Made by a program: the position numbers and the translations under genes. A DNA stretch of 64,000 bases, taken from assembly GCF_024206495.1 (NCBI RefSeq), contig NZ_JAMBPQ010000012.1, positions 62,001 to 126,000 on the forward strand, written 5' to 3'. How positions within the stretch are numbered: the stretch's first letter is position 1; each line of letters begins with the position of its first letter. The notes under the pieces were generated by a model. The model ran no database searches. It was given only the letters and a program-made list of their open reading frames with translations, and was not told the DNA's origin. The stretch is from Paraburkholderia sp. CNPSo 3272. Lineage in GTDB: Bacteria > Pseudomonadota > Gammaproteobacteria > Burkholderiales > Burkholderiaceae. Positions 35,716-44,749 of the stretch are shown here, in pieces.

Positions 35716-36144
35716 GAGTCTCCTCGTCTGGATAGGATCGCTGGGAAAACCGTTGCTGCGAGAAGTGCTGGCCGGTTGCACCGCGGGTGCGGATGCGCCG
35801 GAACGCGCACCGGGTGTACCCGGCGTCGCTTTCTTGGAGGACGCCGCGGAGCTCACATGAGCCGCTGCGGCGCTATCTACCTGCGTAGTCGTATTCGGTG
35901 CGGGCGCGGCTGGGCGCCCTGTCGGATTCTGTGCGGCTGTCGATTCAGCAGTCGACTGCGTCGCCGCAATGTCCTTTTCGGCAGCGGCGGCGGGGATCGC
36001 GTCGGCCCCCGCTTGCTCCGTCTCTGCCTGGGGCGCTGTGCGCCCCTTCTGTTTTGCTGCGGCCCCGGCTGCGCTGCGCGACTTCTGTGCGCCTGCACGA
36101 GGAAGTTTGCTCATGGCCTTCCCGGCCGGGGCTCGCGGCGCCAC
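35716..36144 (-). other. open Ala/Pro/Ser/Thr-rich extension in frame with pyk
   Basis: Between pgk and pyk the minus strand is open in the pyk frame for 143 codons. From ATG 36114 it would read MSKLPRAGAQKSRSAAGAAA, then a low-complexity run rich in Ala, Pro, Ser, Thr and Lys, with no fold recognisable, straight into pyruvate kinase. Third codon positions are less GC-biased than in the neighbours, which argues against normal coding. It may be non-coding spacer, a disordered N-terminal tail, or a separate small protein frame. Start at 35715 remains preferred. Confidence 0.5.
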
Positions 36145-37344
36145 TTAGCCAGCCGCCCGCGTTTCGAGCACCTCGACCGCCGGCAGCTTCTTGCCTTCGA
36201 GGAACTCGAGGAAGGCGCCGCCGCCGGTGGAGATGTAACTGACCTTGTCGGCAATGTTGTACTTCGCGATGGCTGCGAGCGTGTCGCCGCCGCCGGCGAT
36301 CGAGAACGCGCCCGAACTGGCGATCGCATCCGCGAGCGTCTTCGTGCCGTTGCCGAACTGGTCGAACTCGAACACGCCGACCGGGCCGTTCCACACGATC
36401 GTGCCGGCCTGCGCGAGCTGCGCCGCGAGCGCGTTGGCGGTGACGGGACCGATGTCGAGGATCATGTCGTCGTCGGCCACGTCGGCTACGTTCTTCGTCT
36501 CGGCCTTGGCCGTCGGCGAGAATTCTTTCGCGGTCACGACGTCGGTCGGGATCGGCACCGAGGCGCCGCGCGCGCGCGCCGCGTCGATGATGGCCTTCGC
36601 ATCGCCCACCAGATCGGCTTCGGCAAGCGACTTGCCGATCTTCAGACCCGCGGCCAGCATGAACGTGTTGGCAATGCCGCCGCCGACGATCAGCTGGTCG
36701 ACCTTCTCGGCCAGCGACTTGAGGATGGTGAGCTTGGTCGAGACCTTGGAGCCCGCCACGATCGCAACCAGCGGGCGCTTGGGTGCGCCGAGCGCCTTGC
36801 CGAGCGCGTCGAGTTCGGCCGACAGCAGGGGACCCGCGCAGGCGACGCTCGCATACTTCGCGATGCCGTAGGTCGTGGCTTCGGCGCGGTGGGCGGTGCC
36901 GAACGCGTCGTTCACGTAGATATCGCAGAGCTTCGCCATCTTTTGCGCAAGCTCGTCCGAGTTCTTCTTCTCGCCCTTGTTGACGCGGCAGTTTTCGAGC
37001 AGCACCACGTTGCCCGGCTCGACGTTCACGCCGTTTTCAACCCAGTTCGCAACCAGCGGCACGTCGCGGCCGAGCAGTTCGGCCAGACGCTTCGCGACCG
37101 GCGCGAGGGAGTCTTCGGGCTTGAATTCGCCTTCGGTCGGGCGGCCCAGGTGCGAGGTGACCATCACGGCCGCGCCGGCGTCGAGTGCGGCCTTGATGGC
37201 CGGCACGGAGGCGCGCACGCGGGTGTCTTCGGTGATGTTGCCGTGGTCGTCCTGCGGCACGTTCAGGTCGGCGCGGATGAATACGCGCTTGCCCTTCAAT
37301 TTGCCTTCGGAGATCAGATCGGAAAGACGCAGAACCTTGTTCAT
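36145..37344 (-). CDS. pgk: phosphoglycerate kinase
   Basis: Transfers phosphate from 1,3-bisphosphoglycerate to ADP in glycolysis (reverse in gluconeogenesis). The 399 residues begin MNKVLRLSDL with the substrate motif GKRVFIRADLNVPQ, followed by TSHLGRPTEG, the basic-patch region FGTAHRAEA, and the nucleotide-site GPVGVFEF and STGGGAFLEFLEGK near the end. I chose ATG 37344 as the usual start; ATGs two and twelve codons upstream are in frame but the ribosome site is weak for all. It is divergent from ilvE and upstream of pyk on the same strand. Confidence 0.96.
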   Translation of the reverse strand: MNKVLRLSDLISEGKLKGKRVFIRADLNVPQDDHGNITEDTRVRASVPAIKAALDAGAAVMVTSHLGRPTEGEFKPEDSLAPVAKRLAELLGRDVPLVANWVENGVNVEPGNVVLLENCRVNKGEKKNSDELAQKMAKLCDIYVNDAFGTAHRAEATTYGIAKYASVACAGPLLSAELDALGKALGAPKRPLVAIVAGSKVSTKLTILKSLAEKVDQLIVGGGIANTFMLAAGLKIGKSLAEADLVGDAKAIIDAARARGASVPIPTDVVTAKEFSPTAKAETKNVADVADDDMILDIGPVTANALAAQLAQAGTIVWNGPVGVFEFDQFGNGTKTLADAIASSGAFSIAGGGDTLAAIAKYNIADKVSYISTGGGAFLEFLEGKKLPAVEVLETRAAG

Positions 37345-37841
37345 GGGCATGTCATCTTGATGGTGGGAAGGCGGTGGCAAGGCGATGCGGCGCCGCAGGC
37401 CTTAGTCTGGCGCGGCAAGACGTGCGGGGCGGCACGGCGCGGGGATCCGGTCTTGAACGCTGTCTCGGGTCGCGGCTCCGGGTCGCTGCTCGTCGCTGGC
37501 ACGAGCCGGCATCGAATTGCGAGATCGGTATTTTAGCTGATAGCCAGGAGGATCAGAGACGTGTCCAGGCGAATCTCCCGTATTTGGGCAGACGCTGTTC
37601 GCTGGGCGGGCGTTAGCGCGATTTGCTGCGCCGCAGCATGCGCGGCGCCCGAAAAAATTCGCCGGGGAATAACGCGAAGCGACCCTAAAATCGCCCGAAA
37701 ACCCCGCCCCAAGCGCCCGCGGGCGCGCTGGCGGGCGTCAAATGACGCTAAAATAATGGTCTTTGCCAACCGCAGCCACGCGGCGCGCGGCGAAGCCCAC
37801 CGTATAAGCTCGCTCTTTACTGCACTTGTCTGGAGAATCGT
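37345..37841. other. divergent intergenic region between pgk and ilvE
   Basis: 497 bases with no supported gene; promoters of pgk and ilvE are expected here. AT-rich patches occur near 37527-37545 and 37749-37756 (TAAAATAA), the latter possibly an ilvE -10, but no matching -35 is obvious. No attenuator leader peptide rich in branched-chain codons is visible before ilvE. Confidence 0.5.
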
Positions 37842-38765
37842 ATGTCAATGGCCGACCGCGACGGCAAGATCTGGATGGACGGCAAGCTGATTGATTGGCG
37901 CGACGCCAACATTCACGTGCTGACCCACACGCTGCACTACGGCATGGGTGTTTTCGAAGGCGTACGCGCCTACCAGACCGCCGACGGCAGCACCGCCATC
38001 TTCCGCCTCGCCGAGCACACCAAGCGACTGCTCAACTCGGCCAAGATTTTCCAGATGGACGTACCGTTCGACGCGAAGACGCTCGCCGACGCGCAGCTCG
38101 AAGTCGTGCGGGCGAACAAGCTCGAGTCGTGCTACATCCGCCCGATCATCTGGGTCGGCTCCGAAAAGCTCGGCGTTTCGGCCAAGGGCAACACCATTCA
38201 TGTGGCTATCGCCGCATGGCCGTGGGGCGCCTATCTCGGCGAAGACGGCCTCGCCAGGGGCATCCGCGTGAAGACGTCGTCGTTCACGCGCCATCACGTG
38301 AACGTGTCGATGGTGCGCGCCAAGGCTTCGGGCTGGTACGTGAACTCGATCCTCGCCAACCAGGAAGCCACCGCCGACGGCTACGACGAAGCGCTCCTGC
38401 TCGACGTGGACGGCTATGTCTCGGAAGGCTCGGGCGAGAACTTCTTCCTCGTGAACAATGGCAAGCTGTACACGCCGGACCTCTCATCGTGCCTCGACGG
38501 CATCACGCGCGACACGGTCATCACGCTCGCGCGCGACATGGGAATTCCCGTGATCGAAAAGCGCATCACGCGTGACGAGGTGTACACCTGCGACGAAGCG
38601 TTCTTCACGGGCACCGCCGCCGAAGTCACGCCGATCCGCGAGCTCGACAATCGCACCATCGGCAGCGGCTCGCGCGGCCCGGTCACGGAGAAGCTGCAAT
38701 CGGCCTTCTTCGACGTGGTTTCGGGCAAGAACGACAAGTACGCGCACTGGCTCGCGAAGGTCTAA
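37842..38765 (+). CDS. ilvE: branched-chain amino acid aminotransferase
   Basis: PLP enzyme that transfers the amino group between glutamate and the 2-oxo acids of leucine, isoleucine and valine. The 307 residues show the fold-type IV pattern: DGKIWMDGKLIDWRDANIHV, LHYGMGVFEGVRAY, the PLP-Lys region VRAKASGWYVNSILANQEA, and GYVSEGSGENFFLV. Start ATG 37842 follows GGAG with six bases spacing; ATG 37848 is possible. A zinc-finger gene and then waaF follow on the same strand. Confidence 0.95.
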   Translation: MSMADRDGKIWMDGKLIDWRDANIHVLTHTLHYGMGVFEGVRAYQTADGSTAIFRLAEHTKRLLNSAKIFQMDVPFDAKTLADAQLEVVRANKLESCYIRPIIWVGSEKLGVSAKGNTIHVAIAAWPWGAYLGEDGLARGIRVKTSSFTRHHVNVSMVRAKASGWYVNSILANQEATADGYDEALLLDVDGYVSEGSGENFFLVNNGKLYTPDLSSCLDGITRDTVITLARDMGIPVIEKRITRDEVYTCDEAFFTGTAAEVTPIRELDNRTIGSGSRGPVTEKLQSAFFDVVSGKNDKYAHWLAKV

Positions 38766-38824
38766 GACAAAAAGGTCCGGGCGAACTTTGCCCGGCCCCC
38801 AAAGCTACACAGAGAATCGTCCTC

Positions 38825-39019
38825 ATGAGCGAAATTAAGGAAATGCCGCTGGTCGAACTTTCGGCCAAGGATCTGCCTGCTTACTGCCCGAATCCGTCGA
38901 TGCCGCGCTGGAGCAACCACCCGCGCGTGTTCCTCGACGTGACGCACGGCGAAGCGAAGTGCCCGTACTGCAGCACGCGTTACAAGCTGCGCGCGGGCGA
39001 GGTCGTCCACGGCCACTGA
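38825..39019 (+). CDS. small CHCC-type zinc-finger protein
   Basis: Protein of 64 residues with a single zinc-binding pattern: Cys21 (AYCPNP), His32 (SNHPRV), Cys46 and Cys49 (KCPYCSTRY). This is the CHCC zinc-finger fold also found in the mitochondrial complex I subunit NDUFS6. The bacterial version is widely kept beside ilvE and LPS genes in beta-proteobacteria, but its role is not established. It starts 59 bases after ilvE on the same strand, so it is probably co-transcribed, and a terminator candidate follows. Confidence 0.88.
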   Translation: MSEIKEMPLVELSAKDLPAYCPNPSMPRWSNHPRVFLDVTHGEAKCPYCSTRYKLRAGEVVHGH

Positions 39020-39040
39020 CGCGTTTCGCCTCACTCGCGG

Positions 39041-39071
39041 CGCGCCGTCGTTGCATGCGGCGGCGCGTTTT
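39041..39071 (+). terminator. possible terminator after the zinc-finger gene
   Basis: CGCGCCG (39041-39047) pairs with CGGCGCG (39061-39067), followed by TTTT. The stem is 7 bases with a 13-base loop, so it may be partial, allowing readthrough into waaF. Confidence 0.5.
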
Positions 39072-39227
39072 ACGTGCTGCCGCCGCCCGTTCACCGGCGC
39101 GCGGCTTCTCGCCATTTTCCCAACCGTGTTTCGCGCGCGGCCCAATCCGCCCCCATGCCGGCCCGAGCCGGCGCGAGGCGGGTAAGCCTCACGTGCAACC
39201 TTTACCCTCTCCGGACCCTGACTCCCG

Positions 39228-40253
39228 ATGCGCCGCGCGCTGGTAATCGCACCGAACTGGATCGGTGACGCACTGATGGCGCAGCCGCTTTTTTCGCGGC
39301 TCGTGAAACTCCACCCGCGCATTCAGATCGATGCGCTCGCGCCAACCTGGGTTGCGCCCGTGCTAGAGCGCATGCCCGAGATTCGCGACGTCTACGCCAC
39401 CGACCTCGGCCACGGCAAGCTGCAGCTGCTGCGCCGCTGGCAACTGGCGGGCGACTTGCGCGCCGAGCGCTATGACGCCGCCTACGTGCTGCCCAATTCG
39501 CTCAAGTCCGCGCTGATCCCGTGGCTCGCCAATATCGGGCTGCGCATCGGCTACACGGGCGAGAACCGCTACGGCCTCTTGAACGTGCGCCATGCGAATC
39601 CACCGAAGGACGAGCGAGCGCCAATGGTCGGGCACTACGCCGCGCTCGCCTACGCACCCGGCGCGAGCGTGCCCGACGACCTGCCGATGCCGCGCCTCGA
39701 GTCGGACCCGAACGAGGCGTCGCGCGTGTCGGCGCGCTTCAATCTCGATACGCGCGTGCCGCTGCTCGTGTTCTGCCCCGGCGCCGAGTACGGCCCGGCC
39801 AAGCGCTGGCCGCCCGAGCATTTCGCGGCGCTCGCGAAGATGGTGGGCCAGTCGTTCCCGTACACGCAGATCGTCGCGCTCGGCTCGCCGAAGGACGCAC
39901 CGCTCGCCCAGGCCATTGCCGATCGCGCGCCGAACGTGCGCAACCTGTGCGGGCAGACCGCGCTCGGCGAAGCGTGCGCGCTGATCTCGCGCGCGAACGC
40001 CGTGGTGACCAACGATTCGGGACTGATGCACGTGGCCGCCGCGCTGCGCCGCCCGCTCGTCGCGCTTTACGGTTCGACGGATCCGCGCCACACGCCGCCC
40101 TTGTCCGAGCTTGCAAAGGTACAATGGCTCCATCTCGAATGTAGTCCCTGTTTTGCGCGCGAGTGTCCGCTCGGGCATCTGAACTGCCTGCGCGAACTGA
40201 GTCCGGAGCAGGTTTTCGGCGATCTGCGCGGCATGCTGCTCGGGCAGCGATAA
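39228..40253 (+). CDS. waaF: lipopolysaccharide heptosyltransferase II
   Basis: Family 9 glycosyltransferase adding the second heptose to the LPS inner core at the cytoplasmic face of the inner membrane. The 341 residues start with the family N-terminus ALVIAPNWIGDALMAQPLF. The donor-site region CPGAEYGPAKRWPPEHFAAL and TNDSGLMHVAAALRRPLVAL follow, and the Cys-rich end (LECSPCFARECPLGHLNCLR) is typical of WaaF. Start ATG 39228 yields the standard length. It follows ilvE and the zinc-finger gene on the same strand. Confidence 0.94.
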   Translation: MRRALVIAPNWIGDALMAQPLFSRLVKLHPRIQIDALAPTWVAPVLERMPEIRDVYATDLGHGKLQLLRRWQLAGDLRAERYDAAYVLPNSLKSALIPWLANIGLRIGYTGENRYGLLNVRHANPPKDERAPMVGHYAALAYAPGASVPDDLPMPRLESDPNEASRVSARFNLDTRVPLLVFCPGAEYGPAKRWPPEHFAALAKMVGQSFPYTQIVALGSPKDAPLAQAIADRAPNVRNLCGQTALGEACALISRANAVVTNDSGLMHVAAALRRPLVALYGSTDPRHTPPLSELAKVQWLHLECSPCFARECPLGHLNCLRELSPEQVFGDLRGMLLGQR

Positions 40254-40556
40254 GCAAGAGGCATCGCCAGCAGCGTTGGGCGGCTATGTGCCGCCCGCCA
40301 CGCTGAAAACATCGCGCACACAAATGGATGTGCGCCACGCAACGGACGCCACGTGTGTTGCGCGCGCCCAATAGAGGCATCGAGGCGCGGGAGGGACCAA
40401 AGCGCCGCATCGGAGGACGTCACAGGCCTGTCTCGCGAAAGCGGCATGCTCGCGGCAAACGCGCGGCACGGGAGTGACAGCCGCGCAGCGACGCAACCGA
40501 TCAATCGCCAACCCGCGCCCAGGCAGACGCCACCGAGCGCACAAGACCAACGAGCC
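40254..40556. other. intergenic region after waaF with a long hairpin
   Basis: 303 bases without a supported gene. The main feature is a long interrupted stem at 40271-40305: CAGCGT and GGGCGGC on the left pair with GCCGCCC and ACGCTG on the right, around a 5-base loop. No T run follows, so it may slow transcription or protect the waaF mRNA rather than terminate. Confidence 0.6.
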
Positions 40557-41003
40557 ATGCCACGTTTTGCCCACATCTTCGAAGCCGCCGCGGACACCCT
40601 CAACGCGTACTACCAGGCCGTCGCGGAAGTCAACATCGACAGCTTGATGGGTCTGTGGATCGATGAAGAGTTCGTGAGCTGCATCACGGCGGAAGGCGCG
40701 CATCTGCATGGCCTGCCGAGCATCCGCACCGGCCTCGCTGCGCAGCTCGAAGCGGCGCCGGTGTCGATCGAGCCGCTCGACATCCGCGTGTACGACAGCC
40801 TCGGCACCGTGGTCTATGCGATCGTGGAAGCGCACCGCCCGGTCGATCCCAGCGCGATTCCCATCATGGTCTTCACGACCTACGTGATGGTTCACGAGCG
40901 CGGCGAGTGGCGCATTGCGCACATTCACGCGAGCCGCATGCCCGACGACGCAGCTACCCAGTTCTCGGCCCGATTGCGCCACGGCCAGGGCGCGCTGCAC
41001 TGA
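40557..41003 (+). CDS. NTF2-like (SnoaL-type) protein
   Basis: Cytoplasmic protein of 148 residues with the NTF2-like cone fold inferred from pattern: an early helix (IFEAAADTLNAYYQAVAEVN), a WIDEEFVSCITAEGAHLHG strand region, RTGLAAQLEAAP, and a C-terminal strand with MVHERGEWRIAHIHASRM. Such domains serve as small enzymes or binding modules; no catalytic set is obvious here. I chose ATG 40557 as the start of the fold; the open frame upstream lacks similarity and has no better ribosome site. A hydrolase gene follows 27 bases later and may be co-transcribed. Confidence 0.78.
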   Translation: MPRFAHIFEAAADTLNAYYQAVAEVNIDSLMGLWIDEEFVSCITAEGAHLHGLPSIRTGLAAQLEAAPVSIEPLDIRVYDSLGTVVYAIVEAHRPVDPSAIPIMVFTTYVMVHERGEWRIAHIHASRMPDDAATQFSARLRHGQGALH

Positions 41004-41030
41004 CATAAGGGCGCAAAGCAGGGGGCAGTG

Positions 41031-42119
41031 ATGAGTACGACCGACGACACCAGCAGGCCCGGCGAGGCAGCCCGCGTCGCGGCCGCGCTCGATGCCCAGA
41101 CCGCCCTGCTCGGCCCCCACTACGACACCGACTACCGCGCGCCGTTCTGGTTGCCCGGTGCGCACATCCAGACCATCGTACCGGCGCTGTTCTCGCGCCT
41201 GCCCGCGCCCGCCTACCGGCGCGAGCGCTGGGACACGCCGGATGGCGACTTCATTGAAGTGGACTGGCTGGACGGCAAGCATGCCACGGCGGATTCACGC
41301 AACGCCCCCAACGTACGTAATGCCCCGCTTTTCGTCCTGTTCCACGGCCTCGAAGGCGGCTCGAGCTCACACTACGCGCGCGCGCTCGCTGCCGCCGCGC
41401 AGGCGCACGGCTGGCATGCGGCGATCCCCCACTTTCGCAGCTGCAGCGGTCCGCTGAACCTGCTGCCGCGCTTCTACCATCTCGCCGATTCCGCCGAAGT
41501 CGACTGGGTGCTGCGCCGCTTCGCCGCCCGCCACGCGGGACCGCTCGTTGTCGCGGGCGTGTCGCTTGGCGGCAACGTGCTGCTGCACTGGCTCGCCCAG
41601 CGTCGCGAAGACGCCGCGATCGTCGCGGCCGCCGCCGCGATCTCCACGCCGCTCGATGTGCATGCAGGCAGCGAGATGCTGACGCAGGGCTTCGGCATGA
41701 TCTACACGCGCAGCTTCCTGAAGACGCTGAAGGTGAAGGCGCTCCAGAAACTCGAGCAGTACCCCGGCCTGTTCGACGCGCAAGCGGTGCTCGCCAGCCG
41801 CACGATGTACGAATTCGACAATGTCGTGACCGCGCCGCTCCACGGTTTTCGCGATACCCACGACTACTACACCCAGGCGACGATCCGCCCGATGCTCGGC
41901 GAAATTGCCGTCCCCACGCTCATTCTGAACGCACGCAACGATCCGTTCCTGCCGGGCCGCGCGCTGCCCGCGCGCCACGAAGTGAGCGCCGCGGTCGAGC
42001 TCGATCAGCCCGCGCACGGCGGCCACGTCGGCTTCATGACGGGACCGTTCCCCGGCCGTAGCGACTGGCTTTCGCAGCGCGTGTTCGCTTATCTCTCGTC
42101 TTTCGTCTCTCATGGATGA
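41031..42119 (+). CDS. YheT-family alpha/beta hydrolase
   Basis: Predicted esterase of the YheT/ABHD1-3 group, 362 residues. The early FWLPGAHIQTIVPALFSRLP and LFHGLEGGSSSHYARAL are family hallmarks. The catalytic residues are likely Ser in GVSLGGNVLL, Asp in NARNDPFLP and His in HGGHVGFM. Physiological substrates of the family in bacteria are unclear. I chose ATG 41031 after GGGGGCAGTG; a GTG one codon earlier is possible. Its stop overlaps the next start by 8 bases, implying translational coupling. Confidence 0.9.
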   Translation: MSTTDDTSRPGEAARVAAALDAQTALLGPHYDTDYRAPFWLPGAHIQTIVPALFSRLPAPAYRRERWDTPDGDFIEVDWLDGKHATADSRNAPNVRNAPLFVLFHGLEGGSSSHYARALAAAAQAHGWHAAIPHFRSCSGPLNLLPRFYHLADSAEVDWVLRRFAARHAGPLVVAGVSLGGNVLLHWLAQRREDAAIVAAAAAISTPLDVHAGSEMLTQGFGMIYTRSFLKTLKVKALQKLEQYPGLFDAQAVLASRTMYEFDNVVTAPLHGFRDTHDYYTQATIRPMLGEIAVPTLILNARNDPFLPGRALPARHEVSAAVELDQPAHGGHVGFMTGPFPGRSDWLSQRVFAYLSSFVSHG

Positions 42120-42747
42120 CATCGTCAAACAGGCGCTCGCGCGCTGGCCCAACGTCCCGCATTGCACGGGCTGGCTGCTCCTCGACGCACGCGGCAACTG
42201 GCGCATGCGCGACGAGGCCGCCCAGGCGCAGAACGCACCCGGCACGGCGATCCGCCACGAAGCGCTGCTCGGCTTCATCAACCGCAATTACGAGCGCGAT
42301 GAACAGGGCCAGTGGTACTTCCAGAACGGACCGCAGCGCGTGTACGTCGAACTCGAATACACGCCGTGGATCGTGCGTCTCGCCGCGGGTCATGAGGGCG
42401 ATGACGCGCTGACGCTCACCGACCAGGGCGGTCAAGCGTTCGAGCCCGTGGCCGCCTACCTCGACGAAGCGGGCAGCGTGATCTTTGCCGATGCGGGCAG
42501 GCCGCCGCGCGCGGCGCTGCTGCACGACCACGACCTCGATCTCTTCACCGACCACGCGACGCTCGCGGACGACGCCCAGAGCGGCACGTTCCACTGGCGC
42601 GCCGGCGCCGCGCTACCGCTGCAGCCGATCGAGCGCGCCGACGTGAGCGCGCGCTTTGCCTTCGTGACGAGTCCCGCGCGCGCCGAGCGCGAAGCGCAGG
42701 CCGCGCAGCACGGCGCGAGCGGCACGCCGCCTGCCTCCGAGGACTGA
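42112..42747 (+). CDS. conserved protein of unknown function, coupled to the hydrolase
   Basis: Soluble protein of 211 residues that I cannot assign to a characterised family; similar proteins follow YheT-type hydrolases in related genomes as far as I recall. Visible features: an opening MDDIVKQALARWPNVPHCTG, an RNYERDEQGQWYFQNGPQRV block, and a C-terminal Ala/Glu/Arg-rich tail. No signal peptide or membrane segment. It overlaps the hydrolase stop by 8 bases, so it is translated with it and probably acts in the same process. Confidence 0.78.
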   Translation: MDDIVKQALARWPNVPHCTGWLLLDARGNWRMRDEAAQAQNAPGTAIRHEALLGFINRNYERDEQGQWYFQNGPQRVYVELEYTPWIVRLAAGHEGDDALTLTDQGGQAFEPVAAYLDEAGSVIFADAGRPPRAALLHDHDLDLFTDHATLADDAQSGTFHWRAGAALPLQPIERADVSARFAFVTSPARAEREAQAAQHGASGTPPASED

Positions 42748-42755
42748 GCGCCGGC

Positions 42756-44570
42756 TCAGCCGCGGCCCTCGTCCTTCTCGTCCTGGCGCTCCTGCTGGTA
42801 GCGCGCCTCGAAGTCGTGCAGGCGCGCTTCGATCGTCGACAGATCGTAGTAGCCCACCGCTTTCATGTCGCGCGCCTCCTTGAGTTGACGGATGGCCGAG
42901 GGCCAGGCGCCGTCGAGCGCCAGCTTCTCCGCCATCGCCCGATGCTGGGTCAGCGCGTCGCCGAGTCCTGCGCTCGCCTGCGCCAGATAGAGCCACCATG
43001 CGTCCTGCTGCGGTTCAGCCTCGGTTTCGCCGCGCGCGAGCGTCTGCGCCTCCTTGAAGCGGCGCGCCGAGATCAGCGCCTGCAGCAGCGCATCGGTGGC
43101 CGCGTGGGAGCCCGGCCACGCCTTGTGCGCGGCCTCGGCCAGCCGCACGGCATCGTCGGTGCGGCCCGCGCGGCGCGTGATATCGACGGCGAGCACGTCG
43201 AGACTCGGCGAGTTGCGCGTCTTGCTGCCGTCCGCGGCCTCGAACTGCGCGAACGCCGCGCGCGAGTTCGCAAGCGACGCCGCGGCGTCGTCGTAGCGCT
43301 CCAGCAGCATCTGCGCGTAGGCAATGCCATACCAGTTCGCGGCAACGTTGAGCGCCGTGCGGTCCTCGAGTTCCGAGCGCAGACGCGAGACCTCGTCGAT
43401 GTACTCGTTGCGCGTGCGGTCCTGAAGCACACGCACGCGAGCCCGCACGAAACCGTACTCGGACGCCTGGCGCGGCTGACGGTAAGGGGCGCGGCGCGCG
43501 CGGTCCTGCATGTCGGCGATGCGCTCGCCGGTGAGCGGGTGCGTGCGCGCGTAGGCCGGCACACCCGTGTCTTCCATCGAATCGCGCTCGAGCCGCTCGA
43601 AAAACGCCACCATGCCCCACGGGTCGTAACCCGCCGCCGAGAGCAACTGGAAGCCCACGCGATCGGCCTCGTGCTCCGCGGCGCGCGAGAAACGCAACTG
43701 GCTGTCCACGGCATACGCCTGGCTGCCGAGCGCAATTCCGGCGCCGAGATCGCCGCTGTGCGCGAGCACGCCCGCGAGAATGCCGAACAGCACGCCGGCC
43801 AGCGCGGCCAGACCCGTGCGCTCGCTCTGCGAAAGCATACGTGCGATGTGCCGCTGCAAGACGTGGCCCATTTCGTGACCGAGCACGGAAGCGAGTTCGG
43901 ATTCCGTTTGCGTGACGACGATGAGCCCCGAGTTCACCCCGATGAAGCCGCCCGGCAGCGAGAACGCATTGATCTGGCCGTCGCGGATCGCGAACAGATC
44001 GAAGTCGGGCCGATACCCGCCGATGAACTGCGCGCTGGCGGCCGCGCCGAGGCGCGCGGCCACCGCATTGAGGTAGTCGCGCACGAGCCAGTCGCCGATA
44101 TAGTCGGGGTCGCGGCGAATCTCGCGCATCACGCGCTCGCCGATACGGCGCTCGGCCTGCGGCGTGAGCGCGCCGCCCGAACCGTCGCCGAGGTCGGGCA
44201 GTTGCGGCACCCAGGCGGGGGCGCGCACGCCGGTATTGCCGCTCGAAGAGGAGGAAGCTGAGCCTGCCGGGCCCTGGGCCGAAAAGCGGCTCTGCGCGCC
44301 GCCGTAGGTGCCGAACACGCCCTGCGCGATCGAGGCGGGGACTACGGGGTCCGCTTCGACGTCGAACGGGCCGCTGACAAGTGCGGGCGCCGCACTGGCC
44401 GCATTGGCCGCATTCGGTGCAGGTCCGGAGGGGGCCGGGGCGGGCTGCACGGCTGTCGGCGGGGCCGCGCCGAACTTGAGCGCGGCGGCATTCGACGCCT
44501 GCGCGTACGCTGGCGGCGAAACCGCGAGCGACGCGCACAACCATGCAGCAAGCAGCCGTTTCAGACGCAT
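42756..44570 (-). CDS. periplasmic M48 metalloprotease with TPR-like C-terminus (BepA-like)
   Basis: Exported zinc protease of 604 residues, resembling BepA (YfgC), which aids assembly and turnover of outer-membrane proteins such as LptD. A signal peptide ends at AYA-QA (residue 23). An Ala/Pro/Ser-rich linker runs to about 125. The M48 site is HEMGH at 232-236, with the third ligand in AAEHEADRVGF near 298. The region after about 350 is helical and Ala-rich, consistent with TPR repeats (YGIAYAQMLLERYDDAAASL). The gene is convergent with the preceding one and divergent from moaC. Confidence 0.88.
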   Translation of the reverse strand: MRLKRLLAAWLCASLAVSPPAYAQASNAAALKFGAAPPTAVQPAPAPSGPAPNAANAASAAPALVSGPFDVEADPVVPASIAQGVFGTYGGAQSRFSAQGPAGSASSSSSGNTGVRAPAWVPQLPDLGDGSGGALTPQAERRIGERVMREIRRDPDYIGDWLVRDYLNAVAARLGAAASAQFIGGYRPDFDLFAIRDGQINAFSLPGGFIGVNSGLIVVTQTESELASVLGHEMGHVLQRHIARMLSQSERTGLAALAGVLFGILAGVLAHSGDLGAGIALGSQAYAVDSQLRFSRAAEHEADRVGFQLLSAAGYDPWGMVAFFERLERDSMEDTGVPAYARTHPLTGERIADMQDRARRAPYRQPRQASEYGFVRARVRVLQDRTRNEYIDEVSRLRSELEDRTALNVAANWYGIAYAQMLLERYDDAAASLANSRAAFAQFEAADGSKTRNSPSLDVLAVDITRRAGRTDDAVRLAEAAHKAWPGSHAATDALLQALISARRFKEAQTLARGETEAEPQQDAWWLYLAQASAGLGDALTQHRAMAEKLALDGAWPSAIRQLKEARDMKAVGYYDLSTIEARLHDFEARYQQERQDEKDEGRG

Positions 44571-44749
44571 TGATGACAGGATCGGGGAATGCGGAACAGT
44601 GGCGGCGGCGCGCCCGCTGAGAACGGCAGCGCGCTTGCGCCAACCGATCGATTGTAGCCCGCCTTACAACTCTTGCGGCGCGGCAAGACGCGTAGAAAGC
44701 GCGGCGTGCCGCACTGTTAAGATAGGTACCCCTCAAGGAAGAACCCACC

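Noticed and set aside
34372..37536. Open frame of 1054 codons on the plus strand opposite pyk and pgk
   Set aside because: A shadow frame; composition is Arg/His/Ala-rich with no domain, while pyk and pgk are unmistakable on the minus strand.
37345..37841. Attenuator with leader peptide before ilvE
   Set aside because: No short frame with clustered Ile, Val or Leu codons and no paired hairpins plus T run were found.
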